Of a DNA stretch of 64,000 nucleotides, positions 53,701 through 64,000 are shown one piece after another. A program made the position numbers and the translations under genes. Position 1 is the first letter of the stretch. The number at the start of each line of letters is the position of its first letter. The notes beneath the pieces are model-generated. The model had not been told where the DNA came from and ran no database searches. It saw only the letters and a program-made list of their open reading frames with translations. Source of the DNA: Rhododendron vialii (lineage: Eukaryota; Streptophyta; Magnoliopsida; Ericales; Ericaceae); assembly GCF_030253575.1 (NCBI RefSeq), contig NC_080559.1, positions 32,607,501 through 32,671,500 on the forward strand, written 5' to 3'.

Positions 53701-55821
53701 GGTATCTGTGACAAGAGTAATTGAGTTCTGGATTACCAATCAGATTAGTTGTTGTCTGTGTAACTTCTCTTTTTTGTGGCCTCTTGTATTAAAATGCTGT
53801 TATTATTGTTATTTTTACACATTGCAGTCTTTCCCTCCTACCATTTGGTTTCGATTAGTGGCCGGTCTAAATGCTCAATTGCGTCTAGTTCGCCGGGGAC
53901 ATTTAAGAACAGGTTTTCGTTCAATTATGAGCTGGCTTGAAACACATGGAAATCCTACTTTAAGTGCCTATGGTGTACGTGTTGATCTGGCTAGCTTTCA
54001 GCCTACTGCTTGTGGTTATCACCAGTTTGGACTTATTGTAAGTGCTGTTGAAGACGGAAGTGTGCAGCCATCAGTTGAAGGGCCATATGTATCTTTGTTA
54101 TCAGAGCAACAGTCGTGGTAATTTGCCTACACTTTTGTTCAGTATTTTCCATTTAATTAAGGAGTTCCCATGGAATCAACAATATAGAATGAAAGAGTAT
54201 CTTGATTTTTCTTTCCTATCTGATACACAGCTTACTTGGTAATCATGGGAGAAAAGCCGTAGATGTATTGCCGCATAAAAGGGTAGTTGGAGGAATTTTA
54301 CAAACCAAAAGCTTACAAACACTTGGAGAGAGGAAGACTCTTTATTATCCCCTCTCTTTTGTGCTTCATAACACCAAACCTATTGGTCATCAGGTAAAAT
54401 GGTCTGTTTCAAGAATGTTATCTGCAGATACCTCATGACTATGAGTGCTTCACTTCAATTGTCTGAGATTAACTTCTGCATCATTGCAGGATCTTGTTGG
54501 TCTGGTCATATCAATACTACTGCTGGGAGATTTTAGCTTAGTCTTGCTTACTTTGCTTCAGCTATACTCTATTTCGCTTCTGGATTTGTTCTTGTTTTTG
54601 TTTATTCTTCCTCTTGGGATACTATTTCCATTCCCAGCTGGAATCAATGCGTTATTTAGTCATGGAGCCAGGCGAGCATCAGGTCTTGCACGTTTCTATG
54701 CTCTGTGGAACATCATGTCTTTGGTAAATGTTGTAAGTTGTTCTCCACCCCTTCTCATCATTTAAAATATAGGAGGCTCGAACCAATTGGACAAAGGTCC
54801 CATTCAAAACATTTTGCATCACATATGGTGGCTGACTATGTGAGAGGAAAAGTTATGGTGTAGACATTACTTCTGTCTTTATAATAACTGAATTATAGGG
54901 TGAATGACAAATTATGTTAGCCTTTTTCTCAGTTTACTTATCATGTTTCTACAGTCGGCGCCAAAATTTTACTTTGCAAAGCTGATGAATTTGTTGGAAC
55001 AGGAAGATGTATTCCAAATTTAGTTGTCTGAGAATGTAGGTTTTATGAAAGTCGACTCCCTTCCCCCAACCTCTCTCTCTCAATTTTTTGAACCCCAAGG
55101 TTGGTGTTATTCATATCTATGATTAATTAAAGCTTGAGCTACTCTTGTTGGGAGTTTATTTCATGTCTAGTGATAGGGATATGCAGACTTTTGTAACATG
55201 GTTTCATTTCTTCTTGTTCTTTGGAACTAGATCTGGTTTATTTGTCGTTTGCTAGAGGTAAAAGCAACCACTTTGTGGAAATTGTGCCAAAAAGTTGGTC
55301 TTTGCATAGTCTTTGGTCTTCCCTTTCCAACAGCCTTGGTTATTGACCTTGGGGGACATCGTCTAGTAGAGTTTGGTCGAACACCATGGAGTCATACTCT
55401 TTCCTTTCATTTTGACAAGAACAAATATGTTCCTGTCTATGTTGCGAATTCTCATTTGTATCCTTGTTGTGGCAGGTAGTTGCTTTCATATGTGGATTTG
55501 GTCATTATTCAAGTAAAAAGCATCCAAACTTTCAGCCCTGGAATTTTAGCATGTAAGGAGTGTTCCTCTACACATGATCTTCCATTGTCTGTAATACATC
55601 CTTGAATAATAGCGGATCCTAGTCATAATTTGACATTTGGGCATGGTACCTATGCTGGCTATTGTGTGTGCAGGGATGAAAGTGGATGGTGGATGCTTCC
55701 TTCTGGACTTGTGCTGTGTAAAGTTATCCAAGCACGACTCATCAATTATCATGTGGCTAACCTAGAGATTCAAGACCGCACATTGTATAGTAATGACCCA
55801 GATATGTTCTGGCAGTCATGA
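40672..55821 (+). CDS. Large glycine-rich multi-pass membrane protein (At5g11700/At5g47020/At4g32920 family)
   Basis: The function is unknown. Twenty-two exons: 40672-41534, 43626-43741, 44947-45155, 46045-46164, 47048-47176, 47270-47395, 48321-48376, 48459-48558, 48644-48761, 48905-49114, 50035-50362, 51013-51106, 51445-51553, 52078-52349, 52472-52599, 52900-53134, 53508-53696, 53828-54117, 54231-54393, 54490-54732, 55476-55552, 55674-55821. They join in frame to 1,440 residues. A hydrophobic signal-like start is followed by a Pro-rich patch (about residues 60-80), then a large extracellular-type part with N-glycosylation motifs and GGGGGR/GGHGG loops. A Cys-rich segment (ECPVGSFKNVSGSD) precedes a membrane span at about 895-925. 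A cytosolic-type region follows (LREFVRSEYDHACLRSCRSR), then about four more spans from residue 1290. The end LEIQDRTLYSNDPDMFWQS is family-typical. Confidence 0.93.
42687..43499. mobile_element. hAT-like element in intron 1 of the glycine-rich gene
   Basis: The perfect 8-bp target-site duplication ATTGGAAT lies at 42679-42686 and 43500-43507. The ends CAGTGGTGGAC and GTCTGCCACCG are imperfect inverted repeats of the widespread plant CAGTGGYGGAYCCAGGA type. The 813-bp interior has no transposase. The right end is about 125 bases before exon 2. Confidence 0.8.
45236..45416. mobile_element. MITE with GTTCTAAAAGGCGC ends in intron 3
   Basis: The inverted ends GTTCTAAAAGGCGCTAGGCG and GCGCCTAGGCGGCCGCCTTT (followed by TAGAAC) enclose a GC-rich interior of GCCTAGC-type units. 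This end type is common in plant genomes. No clear target-site duplication was seen. Confidence 0.6.
46165..47047 (+). other. GC-AG intron (intron 4 of the glycine-rich gene)
   Basis: Exon 4 ends GTAATCAAG and the intron opens GCAAGTGA, with the acceptor TTGTAG before exon 5. No GT donor keeps the frame at this place. AAG|GCAAGT is the usual form of plant GC donors, and the neighbouring protein sequence (SDSVIK-VYGSLRMSVK) is continuous with the family. Confidence 0.8.
47804..48013. mobile_element. Mutator-like fold-back MITE in intron 6
   Basis: Both arms are about 95 bases and nearly perfect (TTTTGTTCACCCTC, GGTTGAAATGGTGTGGATCC, GTGATGTCATGCTTACCA). The perfect 9-bp target-site duplication TTGTAAAGG lies at 47795-47803 and 48014-48022. 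In pre-mRNA the arms would form a strong hairpin. It is related to 32385-32555. Confidence 0.85.
50743..50780. repeat. (CT)n microsatellite, intron 11
   Basis: This is an uninterrupted run of about 19 CT units inside the intron between exons 11 and 12 of the glycine-rich gene. Confidence 0.9.
50897..50945 (+). mobile_element. RTE-type LINE 3' tail, intron 11
   Basis: TTGACCCCAATTGATTGGGA followed by CACAAGGC and repeated TTGGT units is the typical 3' terminus of plant RTE elements, here on the plus strand. It is severely 5'-truncated. Confidence 0.5.
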
Positions 55822-56329
55822 AAGGATTTCATTGACTGATTATAGGCCACCTTCCTAGATATTCGTCTTTACGGTCTCTGCATTTGTTTAAACCTTTGTA
55901 AAGATAGCTGGCAGAAGGGGAGAGAGAGAGAGAGAGTGAGACAGGGATAGAGCATACCATGTATCCACAGTCAAACGGAAGTGTTTACTCTAACTTTTCA
56001 TTTATAGAATCTCCATTTTTTGTGCCTATTTTAACAAATACTTTCTTGCTATTGTCATTCGATAGTGCTCCACCCCTTTTCATGCTACTAGAAAAACAGG
56101 AATTATGACGGGTTTTTGAAAGATTCACCTAGGATGCTGGAAGCCCATGAAAATAGCTAATCAAACCGTTCTTCAAGAAAGGCATAAATTGTATTAGCCA
56201 AATTCTGTACAATTGGGGACTAATTCAAATTGTATGCCACTCACCAACCGCCTAGCAGGTTAGTGGAATTTAATTCTTTTCATTTGTTGATCTCCTACCT
56301 TTAAGATTATTATTGGAAAATGCATTAAA
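55822..56329 (+). other. 3' UTR and downstream spacer of the glycine-rich gene
   Basis: No gene is present. A GA-rich run lies at about 55919-55937. AT-rich DNA follows. Confidence 0.4.
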
Positions 56330-56660
56330 GGTTTTCTAGAAGTCTCCGAATATTTCCAGTCCGGATCTTCTAGAACCTCAGGACCTCTCCGGAGTGTTCC
56401 GGGGCATGCTAGAACTTTTTGGAATCGTAGGGATTATGATGAAATCTTCTTGCTTCTCCGGAAACTTCTAGAATTCTTTCTATAACTCTTGTTCAAGAAT
56501 TGTCCTTGTCTAGAAGATTCTTTTGCTCCTGATAAATAGGAGACGGAAACTCATTTTGAAAGTGTATGTTGAGAGCAAGATGGAAACTCATTTTGTAGGT
56601 GTGTGATGAGAGCACAAAGTGTGTTATGTTCTTTGTTTGTTAAGAAGCAGAGATAAAGGT
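56330..56660 (+). mobile_element. Possible LTR fragment
   Basis: The block has repeated TTCTAGAA/TCCGGA motifs, then CTGATAAATAGGAGAC, which looks like an LTR promoter (TATA box). It is followed by a twice-used GGAAACTCATTTTGWARGTG unit. The layout recalls Copia or TRIM LTRs, but no TG...CA borders or duplication were found. Confidence 0.3.
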
Positions 56661-56984
56661 TCAAGTAATGATGGAAGGATGTTTAGTTAAAACAAATGGT
56701 TTCCATGATAATTGCTTTGAACATATTTACCTTGTAGAGTTTAGAAAAATTACAGAATGTTGTTTCGTCCCTGGTGATGAATCTCCCAATCATTGAATCT
56801 GCAGCTAGGTGGATTATAAGAAAGTCGGTTGGGGTCACTAAGGCTTGGCAATGGGTTTTTTTTTTTGCCAGGCTTGGCAATGGATTGTTTACTTACATCC
56901 ATTGTCAGTTCTTCACTTGAGTTGTGAGATATTTCTACTAGGTCTCTGCAATGAAGCACCGTCAACTCTAGAGGTCAAAGTGTC

Positions 56985-57145
56985 GCAGTGTCCGGACATG
57001 CAGGGACACGTGGCATGTCCAATAATTTAATTTATATTTTTTAGTGGGACACGGGGGACACCGATGGTGACACGGTAGGGGTTAAACTGTAATAAATAAA
57101 TATACACGTGGTGTGTCCTCTACCATATCCGTGTCCCCAATTTTT
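56985..57145 (-). mobile_element. Truncated relative of the hAT-like element at 4192-4527
   Basis: GGGACACGTGGCATGTCC, GTGGGACACGGGGGACAC and CATATCCGTGTCCCCAATTT echo the GGACACG-rich ends of the KARI-intron element, in the reverse order. Terminal repeats are not complete. The rest of 57145-58133 is AT-rich spacer; the frame at 57416-57634 does not resemble a known protein. Confidence 0.45.
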
Positions 57146-58133
57146 TTAGAATAATTTGTTCCAATTTTTTGTCTAGTTTGTTTGTCAAGGTGGCATGGGT
57201 AGCAGTCCAGCCACATCATGAGTGGGAAAGCTTTCTGTTGGTTCAGTATAATCACGAAGGTTGAAAAAATTTCAGAGAATAATTGACTGGTTTAGCGTTC
57301 TACTAAATTGACTGTTTCTTACAGTAGAACTTGAGGATTAGGAATTGGGGCAGTCCAATGCGCAATATTTGCTTATATATGTTGCATCACCTAGTTAAGG
57401 TATAGTATTCTACTTTTGCTTAAATGGATACAAGTGGAACTTGGATTCGTAATCATGAACATTGGTGAAACGCAGGTTATGAACATATTGGACAGCTACA
57501 GAGGTTCCAATGTGGCCAAGAGATCTCTAGGTCTGCGTCAGCTAGTCAAATCACCGAAACACATGTTTGCTATGCATCCATTTACGCGGGCAGAAAACAT
57601 GGAAGTTTGTACTAACGAAGAATTATTGCAATGACAGAAAGGCCAACAACTGTCTGATATGTGTTATTTTAAGAAAATTGCACATATTGTTTCCATTTGA
57701 TGTAATGTAGGACTTGTTTTAAGAAAATTTCGATGCTCGTCTTCGTTGAAGGGGAAATGGATTTAGATTATTTCTGTAAATAATCCTTGATCTGATATAT
57801 GAAAAATGTGATTGTGCGCTGATGATGTATTTTTTTCTTCTCGTAAAATTGTTTCAAATGTGTGTTGGTGGACTTTCTGCATCAGTGATTGAAAATAGGT
57901 CCCATTCTGGGTAACGCATTATAGTGGGCTTGGCAATTCATAGTTCATGTTCATAAAGGCATGACTACAAGCTTAACTTGCCTGTTGATGCATTCAATTC
58001 AAGATTTGAAATTCAAGTAGCTCTGCCTGAAGAAAAAAATTGGGCAGCGTAAGATAACCAGTTGAACAATTCAAAATCATGGAGTTAATGCAGTAAACAA
58101 TCGATGAAGGTGGTTCTGACTATATAGATATTG

Positions 58134-58532
58134 TTATTACAATATTTTCTTTAGAATTTGTCATTGAAATGGAAACAGACATGCTTTAAGTGTTGCACGG
58201 TGACAATTATTCAGGTAAAAAGAAAGAGAAAAAGATTATGACGCCTCGTCCATCAGTTGAGCGAGGATATTTGCCTTGCCTCAATGATGCACCCATTCAT
58301 GACCATTTCTTCCAGCATGATACAGATAATCTTATTTCACAATATTTTCTTTAGAATTTGTCATTGAAATGGAAACAGACATGCTTCAAGTGTTGCATGG
58401 TAAGCAACAATTAAGGTAAAAAGAAAGAGAAACAGGTTATGACGCCTTGTCCATCAGTTGTATTGGAGCGAGGATATTTGCCTTGCTTGTCTCAATGATG
58501 CACCCATTCATGACCATTTCTTCCAGCATGAA
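58134..58532. repeat. Tandem duplication, ~200-bp unit, covering the AP4S 3' end
   Basis: Unit A is about 58134-58321 and unit B about 58334-58532, offset about 200 bases. Both contain AATATTTTCTTTAGAATTTG, GGTAAAAAGAAAGAGAAA and ATGACGCC. Unit B includes the working end of AP4S exon 4. Confidence 0.9.
58241..58319 (-). pseudogene. Decayed duplicate of the last AP4S exon
   Basis: On the minus strand this repeats the coding end of AP4S exon 4 (from CATGCTGGAAGAAATGGTCA to the stop region). It has two small deletions, by eye 6 and 4 bases, that break the frame. It lies downstream of the true stop, in the 3' UTR or just beyond. Confidence 0.8.
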
Positions 58533-58592
58533 ATGTGCTTTCTCCAGATGGAACATAATGTCCAGCTCACACTGCAAATTTACACATTCAAG

Positions 58593-58632
<40 letters not shown>

Positions 58633-61022
58633 TCTTATTTTTGTAATTTTCCAGATCTGAAGACTCACCACATTTCCAAAATGGCGATCCATGGTTTCAA
58701 CTAAGAGGTGTATAAATTCTAGAATAGCAAGCTCATTCTGCAACATAACACAATGTAGGAGATAAGTTATTATGCAGAACAACATATATGAAGTCCGGAA
58801 CACAAGAACAGTGAATTTGTTAAAAAAAATAGCACATTTTCCCAAAAAAACTCCTCATAAATTAGGAAAAAGGAGTAGAAAGGACACATCTAATGCACAT
58901 GTCCTCAGACCAAATAGGGCTTCTTTTTTCTCATTCCACTTTGCCTAGGATTCAGCCCAGAAGACTCAAACTTCAAACAACCAAACTTTAACATCTTGCG
59001 ATCGGAACTGATATCCAAACCCCAACAATAGAAACATACCATCTAACTTTCAACATATTCATTAAGTGCTACTTTTATCATGGCGATAAAAGATGTAATA
59101 TACACCAGATACTCCACAAGCAATGGCTGAATAGAGTCCAAGCTTTAGAAGAAAAGTCATTTTTCGTATTGGTGAAACTTAGCGTCATGATTAAACTTTC
59201 CATAAACAAGCGTGCTTCTCTGAAATGGAGCAGATGCAAAACTTACTTCCTCATTGTCGACTCCAACCAAGAAAAACAGTGATGCATAGCGCCTGTACAC
59301 GATTTTGTAGTTCCGATGCTCGACAAAGGAACACTGTTTCATAAGCCAAAAATATCGAGTCACATAACATGAATAACTGCCCAAGCACATAAAACAGTTG
59401 ATTTATTTTTTTAAGAGACTTCCAAACCAACAGAAATCACAAGGATTTTAAAACCAACAGGGAAACAAATTGTTGGTTTGGATGAGAAATAAAAAATTAC
59501 AATAAACAAGTCAACCAAAGGGATAAGCCACTATTTATATGTTAAATCAAGAACACAGTTAATGCCGTACAGAGAATGGGGAGCCGAATAAATCAAAACA
59601 GCCATTATATTTTGAGTATGCAATAGCTCAGTTTACTTTGAGTGATTCAAAAGAAAGGGAATCTGTGGCCCACACATTCAAATGTTACTAGTTAAACTCC
59701 ACATGAACTTTCAATTTAAGTTACGTCACGATATTGCATCAACACAATGTTCAAGAATTAGGACCCTACATGGCGGAGAACATGATGAATAAAACTAAGA
59801 ACTTCTCACAAGAGCCTTTGAATTGGACAGCAAGCCGTTAGATTATTAGCTAAAGCCATCAGCTAATGTTGCTTAGGGATTGTTCATAACTCCCGTGCAT
59901 TTAACAGAGTCAAAATGGTTTAGCTGAAATCACATAACCCATTCTTGCATTTAAAATTCCACATGTCACAGATGGAAACACGAGACAATGACTAAGACAC
60001 AAGAATGAAATACTTTTAGTGTCATAAATGACACATTGAATTGTACAGTTGCCAAATTTATCTGAGGTAGTTTTCCAATGATGCCTGCTCTCAATAAGAT
60101 TCCTGAACTAGCAACAACTGAGACAGGAAAGCGGACCATTGCAAACAAATCCAAGCACTAGGGAAGGCTAGTAATCTTTAATGACTTGATGATTCAAAAT
60201 TGTTCTCTTCAAAACAATTGACTTGTTGGCTGAATTCTTCCCGTGCGTATGAACTTCATGCGTAGACAGGAGGGTGTACCTGTCTAATGATGCTCTTGCA
60301 CAAACATGTTTGCGAAGGTAATCTTGCATTAATAGTAGGCTTCCCAATTTGCTTTTTTTTGGCGAATATGCAAAGACAATTAAGTGATTAGCATTAGATT
60401 CTCAAGTATTCCCACGTGTTTGCTTTATTTTCTCTTTCAAGTGTTCCTATCAGATCCTCAAGCTGATTCTCATGAATCGTACCTACGTATTCGCTTTATT
60501 TCCTCTTTCCAGTGTTCTTATCAGATCCTGAAGCTGATTCTCGTGAATCACACCTACATATCATTGGGGTCTTCACTGACTAATAATATATCAAATAACT
60601 CGTGGGGCCCGGACTAGCTTGTGCAAATCCCTATACTAATCTGTGAAGCATCAACCCCACCATACACCAATGGAGGCCCAATTACAACCGGAGCTTTACA
60701 AATCTCCGTATGGAGGTTTTGTACCTGACCCAGACTATAATAATTGTGAGACTTATTATATTCTAATATGAACAGAATCTCTACCAATCGAAAATCCTAC
60801 AAATCTGATTCTAGATTCGAATCGATCAAACCAAATGTGCGCCGAATTTCAAGCAAAATCCAGGAATTAGGTTTGACGCAGTAATTGAATTAGTCCATTT
60901 TGTATCAAATCTAACATTTGAGATCAATACAAGCAGAAAATTGAAGGCAAATGTCAATGAAGCAGTCTTCAAAGTTAACCTAATTTGAATGATCTACGAC
61001 TAATTAAGTTGGGATCGCAAAT

Positions 61023-61091
<69 letters not shown>

Positions 61092-61226
61092 TTCGTTGCG
61101 GGCGAGGCATTTACGAACGATTTCGCCCTCAAGAGCTCGTCTTTCCTCGATGGTTAAGTACTCGTAGTATTGGGCAAGTCGGGTTTGCCCTTGCTTGTTC
61201 ACCATCAATATGAATCTGATCCCCAT
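58437..61226 (-). CDS. AP4S: AP-4 complex subunit sigma
   Basis: AP4S is the small subunit of the AP-4 adaptor, which in plants works at the trans-Golgi network in sorting cargo such as vacuolar proteins. Four exons on the minus strand: 61086-61226, 59247-59333, 58669-58737, 58437-58571. They join in phase 0 to 143 residues, the family length. The protein starts [20 protein letters not shown] and continues through [40 protein letters not shown] and [20 protein letters not shown] to the end LMDKAS. The family's clathrin-adaptor sigma fold is covered from end to end with no gap. Intron 1 opens inside a CT microsatellite and intron 3 (97 bases) contains another. Confidence 0.96.
58595..58630. 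repeat. (GA)n microsatellite in AP4S intron 3
   Basis: About 17 GA units lie within the 97-base third intron. On the coding strand this is a CT run between donor and acceptor. Confidence 0.85.
60411..60552. repeat. Tandem duplication, 71-bp unit, AP4S intron 1
   Basis: Two copies begin at 60411 and 60482. They share GCTTTATTTYCTCTTTCMAG, TATCAGATCCTSAAGCTGAT and TCTCRTGAATC. Confidence 0.85.
61026..61084. repeat. (GA)n microsatellite at the AP4S intron 1 donor
   Basis: About 29 GA units. On the coding strand, exon 1 ends CAACAG and the intron opens GTCTCTCTCT, so the microsatellite begins at the splice donor itself. Confidence 0.9.
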
Positions 61227-61563
61227 CTCTGAATGAATGAATGGGAGAGAGTCTCAGAGAGAGAGACTCTGTATTAGCGCTAGGGGCTAGTCCCGTTATT
61301 CTGTAGGTTTGCTCCGCACAATTGATCGAATTGTATTTACTGGTGTTAGGGAGCAAGAAGTGCTCCCCCATTCCCATTCTTGTATGTCTCGTCCTGATTA
61401 TAATTTTTAATTGGTAATATTATTTATATATAATATAAATTTCGTTCGGTAGATTCTAATGAATTTTTTTAAATAATATTTTAAAAATAATCTATAAAAT
61501 TATAGATTGTAAAATATAATCGATCGGATTGTTTGATAGATGAGCTCTTATGTTTTCAAAATA

Positions 61564-62200
61564 GGGGCAAAGTCCACTTTTACCATTGTAGTTATCACCA
61601 TGTGTAAATACCCCATTGTAGTTTAAAATTGAGTACATAACCTACATGTGGTTTTGAAAATATGCGAAAAGACCCCATGCCGTTATGTTTTTCATCTATA
61701 TTAACGGAGCCATGGAGGTGTATCTCGCACGCCTCTAGAATGTAATCTTAGTTGTTCATAATGCGTTAAATAAAGAATAGAATATCTCTGTAAAAAATCA
61801 TCTCGATCAGGCATCAATAACTTAGTGATCTAATTTTTAGTAAATTCAAATTTTGAAATTTTAATTTCATAACAAAATCGATTCAACCATGCGTTTTTCA
61901 TTTTTTCATTGACTTGAATTTTAGCATAGATATAGTACTCGTCAAAATTTACAATATCAATGTTTGGATTCAATTTTTGGTATAGGGAATGGTATGGTTA
62001 GATTTAAAAAAGAAGAAGAATCAAGGGACATGATAAGGGTATATCGGTCTTTTAATATTGTGTCCGAATGGAAAACATAACGGCATGGGGCCAATCCGCA
62101 CATTTTTAAAATCATAGGTAGATTATGTGCTCAATTTTGAATAATTAGGAGAGTATCCGCACATAACGATAACCACAATGGGTCAAAATGGACTTTGCCC
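61564..62200. mobile_element. Mutator-like MITE with ~130-bp terminal inverted repeats
   Basis: The left arm (GGGGCAAAGTCCACTTTTAC, TTTAAAATTGAGTACATAAC, CCCCATGCCGTTATGTTTTT) pairs with the right arm (AACATAACGGCATGGGG, TGTGCTCAATTTTGAATAAT, AATGGACTTTGCCC). A perfect 9-bp target-site duplication TTCAAAATA lies at 61555-61563 and 62201-62209. It is inserted in AT-rich DNA whose two halves resemble the Stowaway-like element at 29337-29564. There is no transposase. Confidence 0.85.
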
Positions 62201-62209
62201 TTCAAAATA

Positions 62210-63652
62210 ACCTACAAAATTATAAATTGCAAGATATAATCGATTCAAAAGTGACACGGACTCCCAAAAAGGACTAAAGAATTGGAATGGAGTGAGTAAT
62301 TTTTTGTGAATTCCGTAATAACGGCTTGAATGGATTGCCTCTGACTGGACCGGAAAAGATTTAATTGAGATGCGCGTAAATTAGCCCGGACTGGGAGATT
62401 ATATTGATCTTGTGGGAATGGGGACAGCGGGTGGTGTTTTGCCGTGAGTGGCACTCATCATAAAGTCGCGCTTCAGAGGCGCGAGGTTTGTTAAAGTGAT
62501 GTCGGCCGGGTCTCAGGAGACCTCGCTTCTTCAAACAGCCGAGGTTTCTCTAGTAAAGCGTCGTTGGGCTTACACCAACGTGTGATTGGTCGATTGTGAA
62601 CTCATGCTGGATTATTTTTATGATCGAAATATCCAAGTTGTAGAACTCATCAAAAAGATAAACCATGTCAATGATCAGTTAAACCGCATACCGTTTAGTA
62701 CATGATCAAAGATGATTTGAGCGAATTTATTTTTAGAAGATTAGGTTTGATCACACTCTATCAAAACTGTAACACCCCTGACCTTCAAGCACCGCAACTC
62801 AAATCAATAAACAACAGATAACAAATGAAACACCAACACCCCACTTCCTTAAATTTTACAAAACAATTTCGTATCTGATAAGCTATTTCTCACTAATTAA
62901 TCTTCTCTCCTATTCTCGTTTCTCTTCTTTTCCATTTCCTCTCATATTTTCCCTTTCTCTCCCCCAGGCTCTAGTTTTCCCCCCTGTACCCACCTTTCCT
63001 TCTGTATATTTATAATCCAAACCTGTCCAAAACAAATTAAATTCTCTCTGTCTTATGCTTCTTTTATTTTCTTCTTTTCAAGTAAGTCCAAGTCCCCAAA
63101 AGAGACAAAAGCCATATGCATGGACAACACACCATCTCTCTGTTATTAGCCCTCCACGGATTTCTCTCTTTTCCATTCTTGTTTCTTTCTCTTTCAGTAG
63201 ATTACTTCACACTTGCACCTCAAATGTCTTCCACGTCCACAGTTCACACACAGCCACACACATATACAACTTATGGTATTAATTCATAACTAAACCCTTC
63301 AAAGAGATTACATTGAGGGCCCACATAAAAATAAAACTCACTTTCCATTTTTTTTTTTTTCACTTATTCTCTTTCTTAAGAACCGGCTCTCACAAAAACC
63401 ATTTATTACACGAGTGAATATATTTGAGAAATGATTTTTAAACTCTCTTTTATCCATTGGTTGTCTTTAATGTGAAATTACTAAATTATTCTAATCTCTT
63501 GAGTCACTTTTTTGTATGGAGGCCAATTTGGCACTTCTAGGTGAATAAAGAAAAAAAAAGAAAGAAGAAGAGGAGGAGGAGTGTGGGGTGTTAAAATCAT
63601 CTCTCATTTATTTTTGTGAATATATTTTTATGAACTTGATCCCTTATCTCTG

Positions 63653-63700
<48 letters not shown>

Positions 63701-64000
63701 GCTTGGAAAATTGTAGTCCAAGGAGAAAAAGATCTACCCTATGAGCTAAGGAATTAGAGTAACTCTTATTAAAGTGCTCATCCAAGACACCGCATTGAGT
63801 TAAAATCTTTTTTGGTACGTAAAGTGGGAGTGCATGTATGGTATTTTGTCACCTCAATCACCGTGGCATCAAATCCTCAATCACCGTGGCATCAAATCAC
63901 ATTGTGGGTGGAGTATGTTTGACTCCAATGAGAGGCTATGAGAAGTGAGAACTTGAACATAAGCCTTGTCTAACCAAGTCCAGATTTCCAATTTCTAAGC
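62210..64000. other. Intergenic DNA
   Basis: Apart from the GA microsatellite listed separately, I see no gene. 62860-63250 is strongly pyrimidine-rich (CTTTTC, TCTCTC) on the plus strand and could be a promoter or leader of a gene to the right, but no start codon with a convincing frame follows. Confidence 0.45.
63655..63699. repeat. (GA)n microsatellite
   Basis: About 22 GA units follow CTGAAT. Confidence 0.9.

Noticed and set aside
55228..55479. Long open frame in the last large intron of the glycine-rich gene, just before exon 21
   Set aside because: The family protein continues directly from exon 20 (SLVNV) to VAFICGFGHY at 55476 in another frame. The open frame resembles nothing and has no place in the protein.
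57416..57634. 72-residue plus-strand frame between the glycine-rich gene and AP4S
   Set aside because: There is no recognisable motif, no splice partners were found, and the length is expected by chance in intergenic DNA.

Overview
The window reads as nuclear DNA of a flowering plant, most likely a eudicot. Genes are split by AT-rich GT-AG introns, intergenic DNA is AT-rich with many CT/GA microsatellites and small inverted-repeat transposons, and every recognisable protein is a conserved plant housekeeping or regulatory protein. The species cannot be named from sequence alone. All gene models below were built by hand by joining exons at splice signals and comparing with remembered plant families; no database search was run.

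Five protein genes are supported. (1) 3021-9135 (+): chloroplast ketol-acid reductoisomerase (KARI), branched-chain amino acid synthesis. It is complete except for one extra G at 8195-8197 that shifts the frame and removes the last fifth of the enzyme. (2) 10746-13692 (+): the ESCRT-III subunit VPS32/SNF7. (3) 22466-23530 (-): an intronless plant tandem CCCH zinc-finger (TZF) protein. (4) 40672-55821 (+): a 22-exon gene for a ~1,440-residue glycine-rich multi-pass membrane protein of unknown function (At5g11700/At5g47020/At4g32920 family), with two short uORFs in its leader. (5) 58437-61226 (-): AP4S, the small subunit of the AP-4 coat adaptor. VPS32 and AP4S both act in endomembrane traffic; otherwise the neighbours have no evident functional link.

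Layout: 1-3020 holds a ~656-bp repeat, a palindromic element and a Pack-MULE-like element abutting the KARI leader. The same 656-bp repeat returns just after KARI (9498-10153), so KARI lies between direct repeats about 9.5 kb apart; this suggests a tandem duplication whose other copy lies left of the window. 13.7-22.4 kb and 23.6-40.5 kb are gene-poor and packed with elements: Harbinger-, hAT-, Mutator- and Stowaway-like non-autonomous elements (many with readable target-site duplications), a tRNA-derived SINE, RTE-type LINE remnants, an LTR-like block with a decayed RNase H, and several tandem duplications. 55.8-58.4 kb and 61.2-64 kb are intergenic.

The points most worth following are the KARI frameshift together with the flanking direct repeats, two gene-fragment-carrying Mutator-like elements (YIP1 and a possible cyclophilin fragment), a family of fold-back elements clustered at 29.8-35.0 kb, the uORFs of the glycine-rich gene, and a duplicated broken last exon behind AP4S. 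I found no operon, CRISPR array or clearly new molecular system.
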